Shown: in pieces, positions 54,950-63,183 of the stretch
Numbering within the stretch: position 1 is the stretch's first letter
Layout of the letters: every line of letters starts with the position of its first letter
DNA from: JAGPCK01 sp041675505
GTDB taxonomy: Bacteria; Bacteroidota; Bacteroidia; UKL13-3
Length of the DNA stretch: 64,000 nt
Reading direction: 5' to 3'
Assembly: GCA_041675505.1 (NCBI GenBank)
Contig: JBAYTR010000007.1
Location: 124,001 to 188,000 of the forward strand
Notes under the pieces: generated by a model
Told to the model about the DNA's origin: nothing
Database searches by the model: none
What the model saw: the letters and a program-made list of their open reading frames with translations, nothing else
Made by a program: the position numbers and the translations under genes

Positions 54950-57589
54950 ATGAAAATCAAGAAACTTTTGACAACGGTTGCCATTGCATCCGTTGTATTA
55001 ATCGCAGCGTGCAAAAAAGACAATTTTGAAGAAATTGTCGGAGTATGCCCGCTGGTAGTTGCCACCAGCCCGGTAGCCAATGCTACAGGTGTTCCTATCG
55101 GGAAAGTTGTAACCGTAACTTTCAACGAGAGAATGGATCCCGCTACAATTAACCGGGCCACTTTTACCGTTAAAGGAACCACACGTTTGGAAGGAACCGT
55201 TACTTATGACGACCTGACCAAAACTATGAGTTTTACACCTACCGTTGACCTGGTTGAAAACACAACCTACACCGGACGTGTATTAACTTACATCAAAGAC
55301 TTAGACGGAAACGCATTACAAACGGACTTTGTGTGGGCATTCAGCACAGGTACAACCATTGTTCCTATTGTGGTTTCGACCAACCCGTTACAAAATGAAA
55401 CCGGAGTAGCCATTAACAGAGAAATACAGGCAACCTTTAACATGCCTATGGATGCGCTTACATTTAGCGACTCCACCTTTAAGGTACAACAAAACGGAAA
55501 TCCTGTAAACGGAAATATTTCGTATGTTGATTCAACGGTTACATTCACTCCAACAGTAAATCTTTTACCTAACAGCACATACACGTGTATTATAAAAGCT
55601 GGTGTTAAGAATACTTTAGGTACAAGCCTTAGTGGTGATTACATCTGGACGTTTAACACGGCTGCCAACATTGCACCAACGGTTATCTCTACAGACCCCG
55701 CAAACAATGCTACAGGCGTTGCATTGAACAAACTTATCAAAGCAACATTCAGCATTAAAATGGATCCGTCAACAATTAATGCTAGTACATACACCCTAAG
55801 AGCGGGTGCAAATGCTGTTGCAGGTGTGGTATCATATACCGACTCTACGGCTACATTTACACCAACAGGCGGTTTGTTATCAAACACTGTTTATACAGCT
55901 ACCATCACAACGGGAGCTAAAAATCTTGCCGGAACTTCTTTAGTGAACAACAAGGTTTGGACCTTTACCACCTCTACTATTATTGCTCCTACTGTTGTTT
56001 CTACCGATCCCATTAATCTAGCTACCGGTGTACTGCTAAATAAAATTGTGAGCGCAACTTTTAGTGAGCCTATGGATGCTTTAACCATTACAACATCCAC
56101 CTTTACTTTAAAAGATGGCGTTACACCTGTTATCGGTACAATAAACTATTCAGGTAGCACGGCTACATTTACTCCGCAAAGTAATTTATCGCCCAACAAG
56201 GTTTACACCGCTACCATTACATCAGGAGCTAAAAACCCATCGGGAACAGCACTTGCCAATGATTATGTGTGGAGCTTTACAACAGTTGCTGCCATACCAC
56301 CTACAGTAACTTCTACCGACCCTCTTAATCTGGCTACCGGAGTTGCATTGAACAAAGTAATAGGAGCAACCTTCAGCGAGCCTATGGATGCATTAACCAT
56401 TACAACATCCACCTTTACCTTAAAAGATGGTGTTACACCTGTAACCGGTACTATCAACTACTCAGGCAATACCGCCACATTTACACCGCAGAGTGATTTA
56501 ATTGCGAACAAAACTTACACGGCTACTATCACAACCGGAGCTAAAAACCTTGCCGGAACTTCTATTGCCAGTGACTACGTATGGAGCTTTACTACCGCTG
56601 CTGCCATTCCACCTACAGTAATCTCAACCGACCCGGCCAACCTGGGTACAGGTGTGGCACTGAACAAAGTGGTTACAGCCGACTTCAGCACCAACATGGA
56701 TCAATCAACCATTACTACCAGCACCTTTACACTAAAAATAGGAACCACACCAGTAACAGGAGTAGTAACTTATTCAGGCGTGAAAGCCAGCTTTACTCCT
56801 TCTGCCAATCTCTTATCGGGAACCACGTATACAGCAACCATTACAACGGGCGCTAAAAATCTTGCCGGAACATCCATTGCAAGTAACTACGTGTGGACCT
56901 TTACAACGGTTGCACCATTAGGTCCGCAGGCTGTAGATCTGAAATCAGTAGCACGTTTCGGAATTATTGCCGGAGTAGGCGTGAGCAACGCTGCCGGATT
57001 TAGTGAGATACGAAATATGGATGTAGGCATACACCCCGGTGTACGTTCATCCATCACCGGTTTCCCACCTGCAATAGTTGTTAACGGAGCCATATATGCT
57101 TCTGATGACGTTGCACCTCCGGGAGTAGCTGCTATGCTTGTACAGGCTAAACAGGATTTAACCGATGCTTACCTTTTTGCAGAAGGAGCTACCACACCGG
57201 CACCTGCAACAGTATCTGGCGATCAGGGTGGTAAAACACTTGCACCGGGTATCTACAAATCAACCACTACGCTGTTAATTCAATCGGGTAATCTTACACT
57301 TGATGCCCAGGGAGATGTTAATGCTGTATGGATATTCCAGATTGCTTCAGCCTTCACCACAATAGGTGGAGCAGGAGGAAGTATTATACTTTCAGGAGGC
57401 GCTCAGGCTAAAAACATCTATTGGCAAACCGGTAGTTCAGCTACCATTGGCGACAACACCTCATTTAAAGGAAACATACTCGCCCTTACCTCCATCACCA
57501 TGAATTCAGGAGCTGTTGCTGAAGGTCGTATGCTGGCCCGTAACGGAGCCGTAGTAATGACCAACACTAACATAATCAACAAACCATAA
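54950..57589 (+). CDS. Lipoprotein with six Ig-like domains and a DUF3494 tip
   Basis: An 879-residue lipoprotein with lipobox VVLIAAC (Cys21). Six Big_5/SbsA-type Ig-like domains of about 101 residues follow from about residue 36. Each opens with a VVSTDP-x-N-x-ATGV motif and closes with W-x-FTT. The chain ends in a DUF3494 ice-binding-type domain (about 662-879) carrying FGIIAGVGVSN, AVWIFQIASAFTT, GGAQAKNIYWQTGSSATIG, FKGNILALTSITMNSG and EGRMLARNGAV. It therefore looks like a membrane-anchored stalk holding an ice-binding-type solenoid outward. Domains 4 and 5 are nearly identical. It is transcribed separately from the first DUF3494 gene. Confidence 0.87.
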   Translation: MKIKKLLTTVAIASVVLIAACKKDNFEEIVGVCPLVVATSPVANATGVPIGKVVTVTFNERMDPATINRATFTVKGTTRLEGTVTYDDLTKTMSFTPTVDLVENTTYTGRVLTYIKDLDGNALQTDFVWAFSTGTTIVPIVVSTNPLQNETGVAINREIQATFNMPMDALTFSDSTFKVQQNGNPVNGNISYVDSTVTFTPTVNLLPNSTYTCIIKAGVKNTLGTSLSGDYIWTFNTAANIAPTVISTDPANNATGVALNKLIKATFSIKMDPSTINASTYTLRAGANAVAGVVSYTDSTATFTPTGGLLSNTVYTATITTGAKNLAGTSLVNNKVWTFTTSTIIAPTVVSTDPINLATGVLLNKIVSATFSEPMDALTITTSTFTLKDGVTPVIGTINYSGSTATFTPQSNLSPNKVYTATITSGAKNPSGTALANDYVWSFTTVAAIPPTVTSTDPLNLATGVALNKVIGATFSEPMDALTITTSTFTLKDGVTPVTGTINYSGNTATFTPQSDLIANKTYTATITTGAKNLAGTSIASDYVWSFTTAAAIPPTVISTDPANLGTGVALNKVVTADFSTNMDQSTITTSTFTLKIGTTPVTGVVTYSGVKASFTPSANLLSGTTYTATITTGAKNLAGTSIASNYVWTFTTVAPLGPQAVDLKSVARFGIIAGVGVSNAAGFSEIRNMDVGIHPGVRSSITGFPPAIVVNGAIYASDDVAPPGVAAMLVQAKQDLTDAYLFAEGATTPAPATVSGDQGGKTLAPGIYKSTTTLLIQSGNLTLDAQGDVNAVWIFQIASAFTTIGGAGGSIILSGGAQAKNIYWQTGSSATIGDNTSFKGNILALTSITMNSGAVAEGRMLARNGAVVMTNTNIINKP

Positions 57590-57617
57590 TCTTAAAAATA
57601 ATGAACAACATCACAAC

Positions 57618-57648
57618 AAAAGTATCGTGCCTTGCACGATACTTTTTC
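57618..57648 (+). terminator. Intrinsic terminator/attenuator before the OmpA-family gene
   Basis: AAAAGTATCGTGC, loop CTT, then GCACGATACTTTT make a perfect 13-bp stem ending in a run of five T. It lies 28 bp after the DUF3494 lipoprotein stop and 12 bp before the OmpA-family ATG used here. No promoter fits between hairpin and ATG, so the downstream gene probably depends on read-through. Confidence 0.8.
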
Positions 57649-57660
57649 CCGAAAAATATA

Positions 57661-59742
57661 ATGCGGTTAAGTTTGAGCTTACTTGCATTTACGGGCTTAC
57701 AAAACACATTATATGCTCAAGACAGTACCAGAACACAATACAGCCAACCCTCGTGGTGGTTTGGTGTGGCCGGTGGTGCCAACTTTAACTTCTACAACGG
57801 TTCAACACAACAGTTGAACGACAACTTTAAACCACCTGTTGCTTTTCGTGGTGGCGATAAAGTGGGCGTAGGTTTGTTTCTTGCTCCGCACATTGAATAC
57901 CGCAATCCGGAATCGTTGTGGGGCTTTATGTTACAAGTAGGGTACGACAGTCGTAAAAGTGCTTTCAGAGAACAAATCTCTCCATGCAACTGTCCCGCAG
58001 ACCTTACAACAAAACTAGCTTACATAAGCGTTGAACCAACTGTACGTTTTAACCCTTCGCTAAATTCAGGTTTCTACATTTATGGCGGACCACGTTTTGC
58101 TTACAACATTGAAAAATCTTTTGCCTATCAATTAAAAGCCAACCCTGATTATCCTGGTCAGGTGGTAAGTGCTCAAGTAAAAGGAGATTTAAGCAACGTG
58201 AATCAAACACTCCTTTCTATGCAAATCGGAATGGGATATGATATCCCTGTTTCCTCTCCGTACAACCAAAATCAGTATGTACTTACGCCATTCATTTCTT
58301 ACCAACCCTACTTTGGTCAATCACCACGTTCTATTGAAACATGGACCGTAAGCACCTTGCGTGCAGGAGCCATTTTCAAATTTGGAAGAGGTAAAGAAGT
58401 AGCTGCAACTGAAGCTATTGTTGCTGTTGCTCCTGTAGTATTATCTGAAGATGCGGCTAAGGCTGCTGAAGATTCAACAAACGCTGCCAAGTCCTCAGGG
58501 GCTGCTACGGCAGGTGCGGTTGGCGCAGCAGGAATGGCCGGTACTGTATTTTCTGTTAATGCACCTAAAAATATTCCGACAGAGAGACGTGTGAGAGAAA
58601 CGTTTCCATTGCGTAACTACGTGTTTTTCGATTTAGGTTCAACAAATATTCCCGACAGGTATGTTCTACTTACTAAAAGTCAGGTGAAAGATTTTAAAGA
58701 AGACCAGTTGGAAGTATTTACACCTAAAAAACTGAGCGGTCGTTCAAAAAGACAAATGACCGTTTACTATAATATTTTAAACATTCTGGGCGACAGAATG
58801 CAGAAAAATCCTTCCTCTACTGTAACGCTGGTGGGTTCTTCAGAACTGGGAGAATCAGATGCCCGTCAAATGTCACAATCCATCAAAACCTACCTGGTAG
58901 TTATATTCGGAATTGACCCTTCCAGAATTAATGTGGAAGGCAGAAGCAAACCAAAAATTCCTTCTGAAAAAGCAGGTGGTACTGATGAGTTGGTGTTGCT
59001 ACGTGAAGGAGACCGCAGAGTTTCCATTGAGAGTTCATCCCCAGAAATGTTGATGGAGTTTCAAAGCGGACCGGATGCTCCCCTTAAGCCGGTAGTGATA
59101 GGTGATGTTCAGGATGCTCCTGTTGAAAGTTATGTAACCCTGAACGCAAAAGGATCAAAAAACGAGTTCACCAGCTGGAACGCAGAAGTAACCGATGAAT
59201 CAGGAAAAGTAAAAATATTCGGACCTTACACCAAAGAAACGGTGAGCATACCCGGCAAATCTATACTGGGCGATCGCCCCTCAGGCAGATACAAAGTAGC
59301 TATGGTAGGCAAAACCAAATCGGGCAAAACGGTAACCAAAGACACTACAGTACAAATGGTGTTGTGGAAACCATCTGTGAGCGAAGAAGGAATGCGCTAC
59401 AGTGTGTTGTTCGAGTTCAATGAATCAAACGCCAACTCCATTTATGAAAAGTACCTGAATGAAATTGTTGTTCCTAAAATTCAGGACAACAGCACAATCA
59501 TTATACATGGTCACACCGATGTGATTGGAAGTGATGAGTACAACCAACAACTATCTTATGCCCGTGCCAACGAAGTGAAAGGAATAATTGAAGCCGGACT
59601 TGCCAAAAGAGGTAAGAAAGGTGTTCAAATTGATATACACGGATTTGGTGAGGATACAGATGTAACTCCGTTTGAGAACCGCTATCCTGAAGAGCGCTTT
59701 TATAACAGAACCGTTCTGATTGACATTGTGCCGGCTAAATAA
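57661..59742 (+). CDS. OmpA-family outer-membrane protein
   Basis: A 693-residue protein. The ATG at 57661 gives a clean signal peptide (MRLSLSLLAFTGLQNTLYAQ); an in-frame ATG at 57601 lies upstream of a terminator hairpin and is less likely. The N-terminal part (about 25-245) is a beta-barrel (WWFGVAGGANFNFYNG, FYIYGGPRFAYNIE). An Ala-rich linker follows, and a central region contains a first OmpA-like half (NYVFFDLGSTNIPDRY). The C terminus is an OmpA peptidoglycan-binding domain (about 580-690) with IIIHGHTDVIGSDEYNQQLS and NRTVLIDIVP. It would tie the outer membrane to peptidoglycan and is probably co-expressed with the upstream lipoprotein. Confidence 0.88.
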   Translation: MRLSLSLLAFTGLQNTLYAQDSTRTQYSQPSWWFGVAGGANFNFYNGSTQQLNDNFKPPVAFRGGDKVGVGLFLAPHIEYRNPESLWGFMLQVGYDSRKSAFREQISPCNCPADLTTKLAYISVEPTVRFNPSLNSGFYIYGGPRFAYNIEKSFAYQLKANPDYPGQVVSAQVKGDLSNVNQTLLSMQIGMGYDIPVSSPYNQNQYVLTPFISYQPYFGQSPRSIETWTVSTLRAGAIFKFGRGKEVAATEAIVAVAPVVLSEDAAKAAEDSTNAAKSSGAATAGAVGAAGMAGTVFSVNAPKNIPTERRVRETFPLRNYVFFDLGSTNIPDRYVLLTKSQVKDFKEDQLEVFTPKKLSGRSKRQMTVYYNILNILGDRMQKNPSSTVTLVGSSELGESDARQMSQSIKTYLVVIFGIDPSRINVEGRSKPKIPSEKAGGTDELVLLREGDRRVSIESSSPEMLMEFQSGPDAPLKPVVIGDVQDAPVESYVTLNAKGSKNEFTSWNAEVTDESGKVKIFGPYTKETVSIPGKSILGDRPSGRYKVAMVGKTKSGKTVTKDTTVQMVLWKPSVSEEGMRYSVLFEFNESNANSIYEKYLNEIVVPKIQDNSTIIIHGHTDVIGSDEYNQQLSYARANEVKGIIEAGLAKRGKKGVQIDIHGFGEDTDVTPFENRYPEERFYNRTVLIDIVPAK

Positions 59743-59763
59743 ATAAGGCCCGCAAAAAAATGT

Positions 59764-59800
59764 ATAAAAGACTGTCTGATAACCTCAGACAGTCTTTTAT
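59764..59800 (+). terminator. Terminator after the OmpA-family gene
   Basis: ATAAAAGACTGTCTGA and its exact complement form a 16-bp stem with loop TAACC, 21 bp after the stop. T-rich sequence lies within the right arm. Confidence 0.85.
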
Positions 59801-59855
59801 GCTTAATGCCCGGGTGCACATAACATGAGATTAATGTAACTCTTAACGGGTTAGT

Positions 59856-59891
59856 TGTAACACGCACCTGCCGCATTAGAACAACCTTTGT
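59856..59891 (+). promoter_or_regulatory. Bipartite element TGTAACAC-N20-ACCTTTGT, copy 3
   Basis: TGTAACAC at 59856-59863 and ACCTTTGT at 59884-59891, again 20 bp apart, end 30 bp before the lipoprotein start at 59922. Both boxes are identical to copy 1. Confidence 0.65.
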
Positions 59892-59921
59892 AAGGTGAAA
59901 TGTTCACAACTAAACAAGATA

Positions 59922-60374
59922 ATGATGACACAAATAAAAAATCGCTTCTGGAGTATTACTGCAGCTCTGGTAGTTGCCGGTATCACCGTAAGCGGCTGTA
60001 CCAGTCCCTCACAAAAAGTAGAAGATGCCACCGAAAAGGTATATGAGGCAGAGAAAGAACTGGACGAGGCTAACAAGGCTCATTTAGAAGACATGGCAGA
60101 CTACCGCCAGAAAACGGATGAACGCATACGCGCCAACAACCAAAGTGTTGCTGAGTTTAATGCCAGAATTGCCAACGAAAAAACAGAGCAAAGACTGGAA
60201 CACAAAGAAAGAATTGCTGAGCTGGATAAAAAGAATGCTGACATGAAAAAGAAGATGGATGATTATAAAGCTGAAGGAAAAGAACAGTGGGAAAATTTTA
60301 AAGCAGAGTTTGACCGCGATATGGAAGAATTAGGCAAATCGCTTAAAGACCTTACCGTAAAAAATGTTAAATAA
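59922..60374 (+). CDS. Coiled-coil lipoprotein
   Basis: A 150-residue protein with lipobox GITVSGC (Cys at about 25) and a mature part that is almost wholly charged heptad-like helix from about residue 30 (EKVYEAEKELDEANKAH, then KKNADMKKKMDDYK). No domain is recognised. It is likely anchored in a membrane with a long periplasmic coiled coil, in the manner of Lpp-type or stress-induced lipoproteins. The start could equally be the next ATG at 59925. It is followed at 38 bp by an outer-membrane barrel gene in the same orientation. Confidence 0.7.
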   Translation: MMTQIKNRFWSITAALVVAGITVSGCTSPSQKVEDATEKVYEAEKELDEANKAHLEDMADYRQKTDERIRANNQSVAEFNARIANEKTEQRLEHKERIAELDKKNADMKKKMDDYKAEGKEQWENFKAEFDRDMEELGKSLKDLTVKNVK

Positions 60375-60412
60375 ACAGAGCCTCTTAAAAAGTAAAAAAC
60401 AAAATAAACAAC

Positions 60413-61075
60413 ATGAAAAAGACACTAATTACCTTAACATCGGCCGGCTTAATGTTGGCCAATATTTGTAGTGCGCAGGAAACAACTACCACAACCACCA
60501 CCGATATTCGCGACAAGCCTAAATTCGGTTTAAAAATAGGTGGTAACTACTCCAACGTATACGATGCACAGGGAGAGGCCTTTGTTGCTGACCCTAAATT
60601 CGGATTAGCTGTAGGAGCTTTTCTTACGCTGCCTTTGGGTACCTATATAGGCGTTCAGCCTGAAATACTTTACTCTCAAAAAGGATTTAAAGCTACCGGA
60701 ATTTTACTGGGCGATACCTACAAGTTTACACGTACTACAAGTTACATTGATGTACCGGTTTTCTTAGCACTTAAGCCAACCAGTTTTATCACCGTATTGG
60801 TGGGTCCGCAGTATTCTTACCTGGTTAAGCAAAGAGATGTATTTGCCAATACCACTACCAGCATCGCACAGGAAAAAGAATTTGCTGCTGACAACATTCG
60901 TAAGAACATTTTCGGCTTATCTCTGGGAGCTGATATAAACATGGATCACCTGACTGTAGGCGGTCGCTTAGGTTGGGATGTAATGACCAACAATGGCGAT
61001 GGCACATCAACCACACCACGTTACAAAAACAACTGGTACCAGGTAACACTTGGCTACCGTTTTTACAACGACTAA
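60413..61075 (+). CDS. Outer-membrane beta-barrel protein (PorT-like)
   Basis: A 220-residue protein with a signal peptide ending CSAQ (about 22), then a Thr-rich stretch and a barrel. KFGLKIGGNYSNVYD, YIGVQPEILYSQKGF, FITVLVGPQYSYLV and the terminal WYQVTLGYRFYND are the strands and aromatic end seen in OMP_b-brl_2-type proteins. The role is unknown; related barrels are common in Bacteroidota stress and envelope operons. It is in the same run as the coiled-coil lipoprotein. Confidence 0.78.
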   Translation: MKKTLITLTSAGLMLANICSAQETTTTTTTDIRDKPKFGLKIGGNYSNVYDAQGEAFVADPKFGLAVGAFLTLPLGTYIGVQPEILYSQKGFKATGILLGDTYKFTRTTSYIDVPVFLALKPTSFITVLVGPQYSYLVKQRDVFANTTTSIAQEKEFAADNIRKNIFGLSLGADINMDHLTVGGRLGWDVMTNNGDGTSTTPRYKNNWYQVTLGYRFYND

Positions 61076-61089
61076 TCTTTAAAAAACAC

Positions 61090-61122
61090 AGCGGTTTATT
61101 GTGCTCTGTACAATAAACCGCT
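61090..61122 (+). other. Intercistronic 13-bp hairpin
   Basis: AGCGGTTTATTGT, loop of seven, then ACAATAAACCGCT: a perfect 13-bp stem lying 15 bp after the barrel stop and 29 bp before the next ATG. There is no T run after it, so it may protect or process the message rather than end it. Confidence 0.6.
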
Positions 61123-61150
61123 ACAATAAATTTACCCTAACAACCACAAC

Positions 61151-61717
61151 ATGAAATTACAAAAATTTACCACAACATTAGCATTAGTATGCATCAGCAG
61201 TATGCTGTTTGCGCAAAACACAACTTCTGAAAAGTATGGCCAAACGGTTAACATTGGCGTAGGCCTGGGCTACTACGGATACTTAAACCGGTCAATTCCC
61301 GTGTTTAATCTTAACTACGAATTTGACGTAGCACCAAACTTTACACTGGCTCCTTTTATTGGCTTGTTTACCCACAGCAATGAGTATTACTGGGGAAATA
61401 ACAACACACCTTACCAATACTATACTTACAGGGAAACCGTAATTCCGATAGGCGTAAAAGGAATGTATTACTTTGATGATTTGATTAAAGCCAATTCAAA
61501 ATGGGATACTTATCTGGGCGGCTCTTTGGGATTCGCTCTGGTTAACTCACACTGGGATGACGGTTATAACGGTGATAAAAACTATTACCGTGGCCCAAGA
61601 CCTATTGTATTGGACATCCATCTGGGTGCCGAATACCATATTAACAACCGGGTAGGACTCATACTCGATCTTTCCAGCGGAGTATCCAGTATTGGTGTGG
61701 CCATTCACGGTAAATAA
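61151..61717 (+). CDS. Outer-membrane beta-barrel protein
   Basis: A 188-residue protein with a signal peptide ending LFAQ (about 24). The mature chain is a small barrel: VNIGVGLGYYGYLN, FTLAPFIGLFTHSN, TYLGGSLGFALVNS and a C-terminal strand VGLILDLSSGVSSIG. It contains many Tyr and Asn residues but no recognisable ligand site. The stop is two bases from the ATG of the lmo0937-like gene, so the two are coupled. Confidence 0.7.
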   Translation: MKLQKFTTTLALVCISSMLFAQNTTSEKYGQTVNIGVGLGYYGYLNRSIPVFNLNYEFDVAPNFTLAPFIGLFTHSNEYYWGNNNTPYQYYTYRETVIPIGVKGMYYFDDLIKANSKWDTYLGGSLGFALVNSHWDDGYNGDKNYYRGPRPIVLDIHLGAEYHINNRVGLILDLSSGVSSIGVAIHGK

Positions 61718-61719
61718 TC

Positions 61720-61875
61720 ATGAACAACACACTTTATACCATCGCTGTAATTTTAGTCATCTTCTGGGCCATCGGTTTCCTTGGCTTTCATGTTGACGGA
61801 CTTATACACCTGCTGCTGGTAGTTGCTGTAATAGCAGTACTGCTTCGAATTATACGCGGAGCAAAACCACTATAA
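61720..61875 (+). CDS. lmo0937 family membrane protein
   Basis: A 51-residue protein starting MNNTLYTIAVILVIFWAIGF and ending IRGAKPL. It has two short membrane helices joined by HVDGLIH. The pattern (LYTIAVIL-x-IFWAIGFLG, then G-x-IH-LL) is that of the lmo0937 family of stress-associated small membrane proteins. It starts two bases after the preceding barrel gene and is followed by a strong terminator, which marks the end of the operon that begins at 59922. Confidence 0.82.
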   Translation: MNNTLYTIAVILVIFWAIGFLGFHVDGLIHLLLVVAVIAVLLRIIRGAKPL

Positions 61876-61890
61876 TTAAATTATCACATC

Positions 61891-61926
61891 AAAAGCCCGT
61901 GAGCCCATCAGTTCACGGGCTTTTTC
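61891..61926. terminator. Intrinsic terminator after the lmo0937-like gene
   Basis: GCCCGTGA pairs with TCACGGGC around a short loop, with AAAA before and TTTTT after. It lies 16 bp past the stop codon. Confidence 0.9.
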
Positions 61927-61999
61927 ACGTAAACCGGTACGGATGAACAATAAGCCTGTTTCTGAAATGTGTGAATAATGTAAGCATCTGCCTCTTTTA

Positions 62000-62034
62000 T
62001 GTAACAATACAGAGAAAAGAAAGCCTACCTTCAC
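62000..62034 (+). promoter_or_regulatory. Bipartite element, degenerate copy 5
   Basis: TGTAACAA at 62000-62007 and ACCTTCAC at 62027-62034, with a 19-bp gap, resemble the four better copies but differ in the second box. It ends 57 bp before the cupin start, farther than the others. I list it as a weak candidate. Confidence 0.3.
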
Positions 62035-62091
62035 CGCTAGGTAAGTTTTGCGGAGCTCATTCGCAACAAACGTGTTCTTAAAGTTAATCAA

Positions 62092-62439
62092 ATGGTGAAT
62101 GAAACCTCAGAGTTAGAAAAATCAGCAATACATATTGTTGTTGAAATTATTGAATACATGCCTAAGGCGGTAGTGAGCAAAACCATTATAAAAAAAATAA
62201 CCGGTAATGTAACTGTATCATCGTTTGATGCCGGAGAAGAGATGGCCGAAAAGCTTTCTCCGTTTGATACCTATATTCAGATTATTGACGGTGCGGCTCA
62301 ACTCACCATTGACAAAAAAATGTTCAACCTTAAGCTGGGTGATGGAATAATTATTCCGGCACATGCCAGGCATCGCTTTGATGCTGCAGAGCAATTTAAA
62401 ATGGTTTCTACTGTAATTAAAAGCGGGTATGAAGAATAA
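62092..62439 (+). CDS. Cupin domain protein
   Basis: A 115-residue single-domain cupin. The second cupin motif is clear in LGDGIIIPAHARHRF (about 82-96). The first appears weakly around FDTYIQIIDGAAQLTI. The usual metal-binding His cluster is partly missing from the first motif, so it may bind a ligand rather than catalyse. There is no signal peptide. It is followed after 87 bp by an AraC-type regulator gene in the same orientation. Confidence 0.75.
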   Translation: MVNETSELEKSAIHIVVEIIEYMPKAVVSKTIIKKITGNVTVSSFDAGEEMAEKLSPFDTYIQIIDGAAQLTIDKKMFNLKLGDGIIIPAHARHRFDAAEQFKMVSTVIKSGYEE

Positions 62440-62526
62440 GAAGTTCCTGAAGCAAAACGCGTAAGGCTATATTAAAACACATCTGGAATAAAACTGCTCG
62501 TTTATTTGGGCTTTAGATTCAATAAA

Positions 62527-63087
62527 ATGAAACTCTACATCAAGTACATGGTTAGCCTTCGTTGTAAAATGATGGTAAAGGAAGAGTTAAAAAGACTCGG
62601 ATTACACTATGTGGTAGTGGAGTTGGGTATGGTGGAAATTCTGGAAGACATTACACCGGAACAACACAATCAGCTTAAAATAAATCTGCTCAAGTCGGGC
62701 CTGGAACTGCTGGACGACAAAAAAAGCATACTCATTGAAAAAATTAAAAACGTAATTACCGAAATGATTCATTACAATGATGAATTACCCAAAGTAAACT
62801 ACTCCGAATACATCAGCCAGATCTTACAATACGACTACACCTACCTCTCGAATGTTTTTTCAGAAGTAAAAGGTATAACCATACAGCAATTCATTATCAT
62901 CAATAAAATTGAACGGGTAAAGGAATTGTTGTTGTATGATGAGCTGAGCCTCACCGAAATTGCTTACAAACTACATTACAGCAGTGTGGGGCACCTCTCC
63001 AACCAGTTTAAGAAGATTACCGGGCTCTCTCCCACCTACTTTAAACTTTTGGGCAAAAGGCGTAAAAGCAACCTCGAAAACGTGTGA
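62527..63087 (+). CDS. AraC-family helix-turn-helix regulator
   Basis: A 186-residue protein, with the ATG at 62527 preferred over a TTG at 62506. The N-terminal 85 residues (LYIKYMVSLRCKMMVKEEL) resemble a small ferredoxin-like domain seen in short AraC regulators of Bacteroidota. The C-terminal HTH_18 domain (about 90-180) has the paired helices LSLTEIAYKLHYSSVGHLS and FKKITGLSPTYFKLL. It could regulate the surrounding stress genes, but no binding site can be named. Confidence 0.85.
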   Translation: MKLYIKYMVSLRCKMMVKEELKRLGLHYVVVELGMVEILEDITPEQHNQLKINLLKSGLELLDDKKSILIEKIKNVITEMIHYNDELPKVNYSEYISQILQYDYTYLSNVFSEVKGITIQQFIIINKIERVKELLLYDELSLTEIAYKLHYSSVGHLSNQFKKITGLSPTYFKLLGKRRKSNLENV

Positions 63088-63112
63088 TTTATGCAAGTTG
63101 TTTTTAAAAGAG

Positions 63113-63148
63113 TGTAAAGCATCCAGCCGTGTTTGTAACCATCTTTGT
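63113..63148 (+). promoter_or_regulatory. Bipartite element TGTAAAGC-N20-ATCTTTGT, copy 4
   Basis: TGTAAAGC at 63113-63120 and ATCTTTGT at 63141-63148, again exactly 20 bp apart, end 36 bp before the CsbD-like ATG at 63184. Both boxes differ slightly from copies 1-3, but the spacing and distance are the same. Confidence 0.55.
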
Positions 63149-63183
63149 ATAGTAATAATTTTATTACATAAACATACAACACG

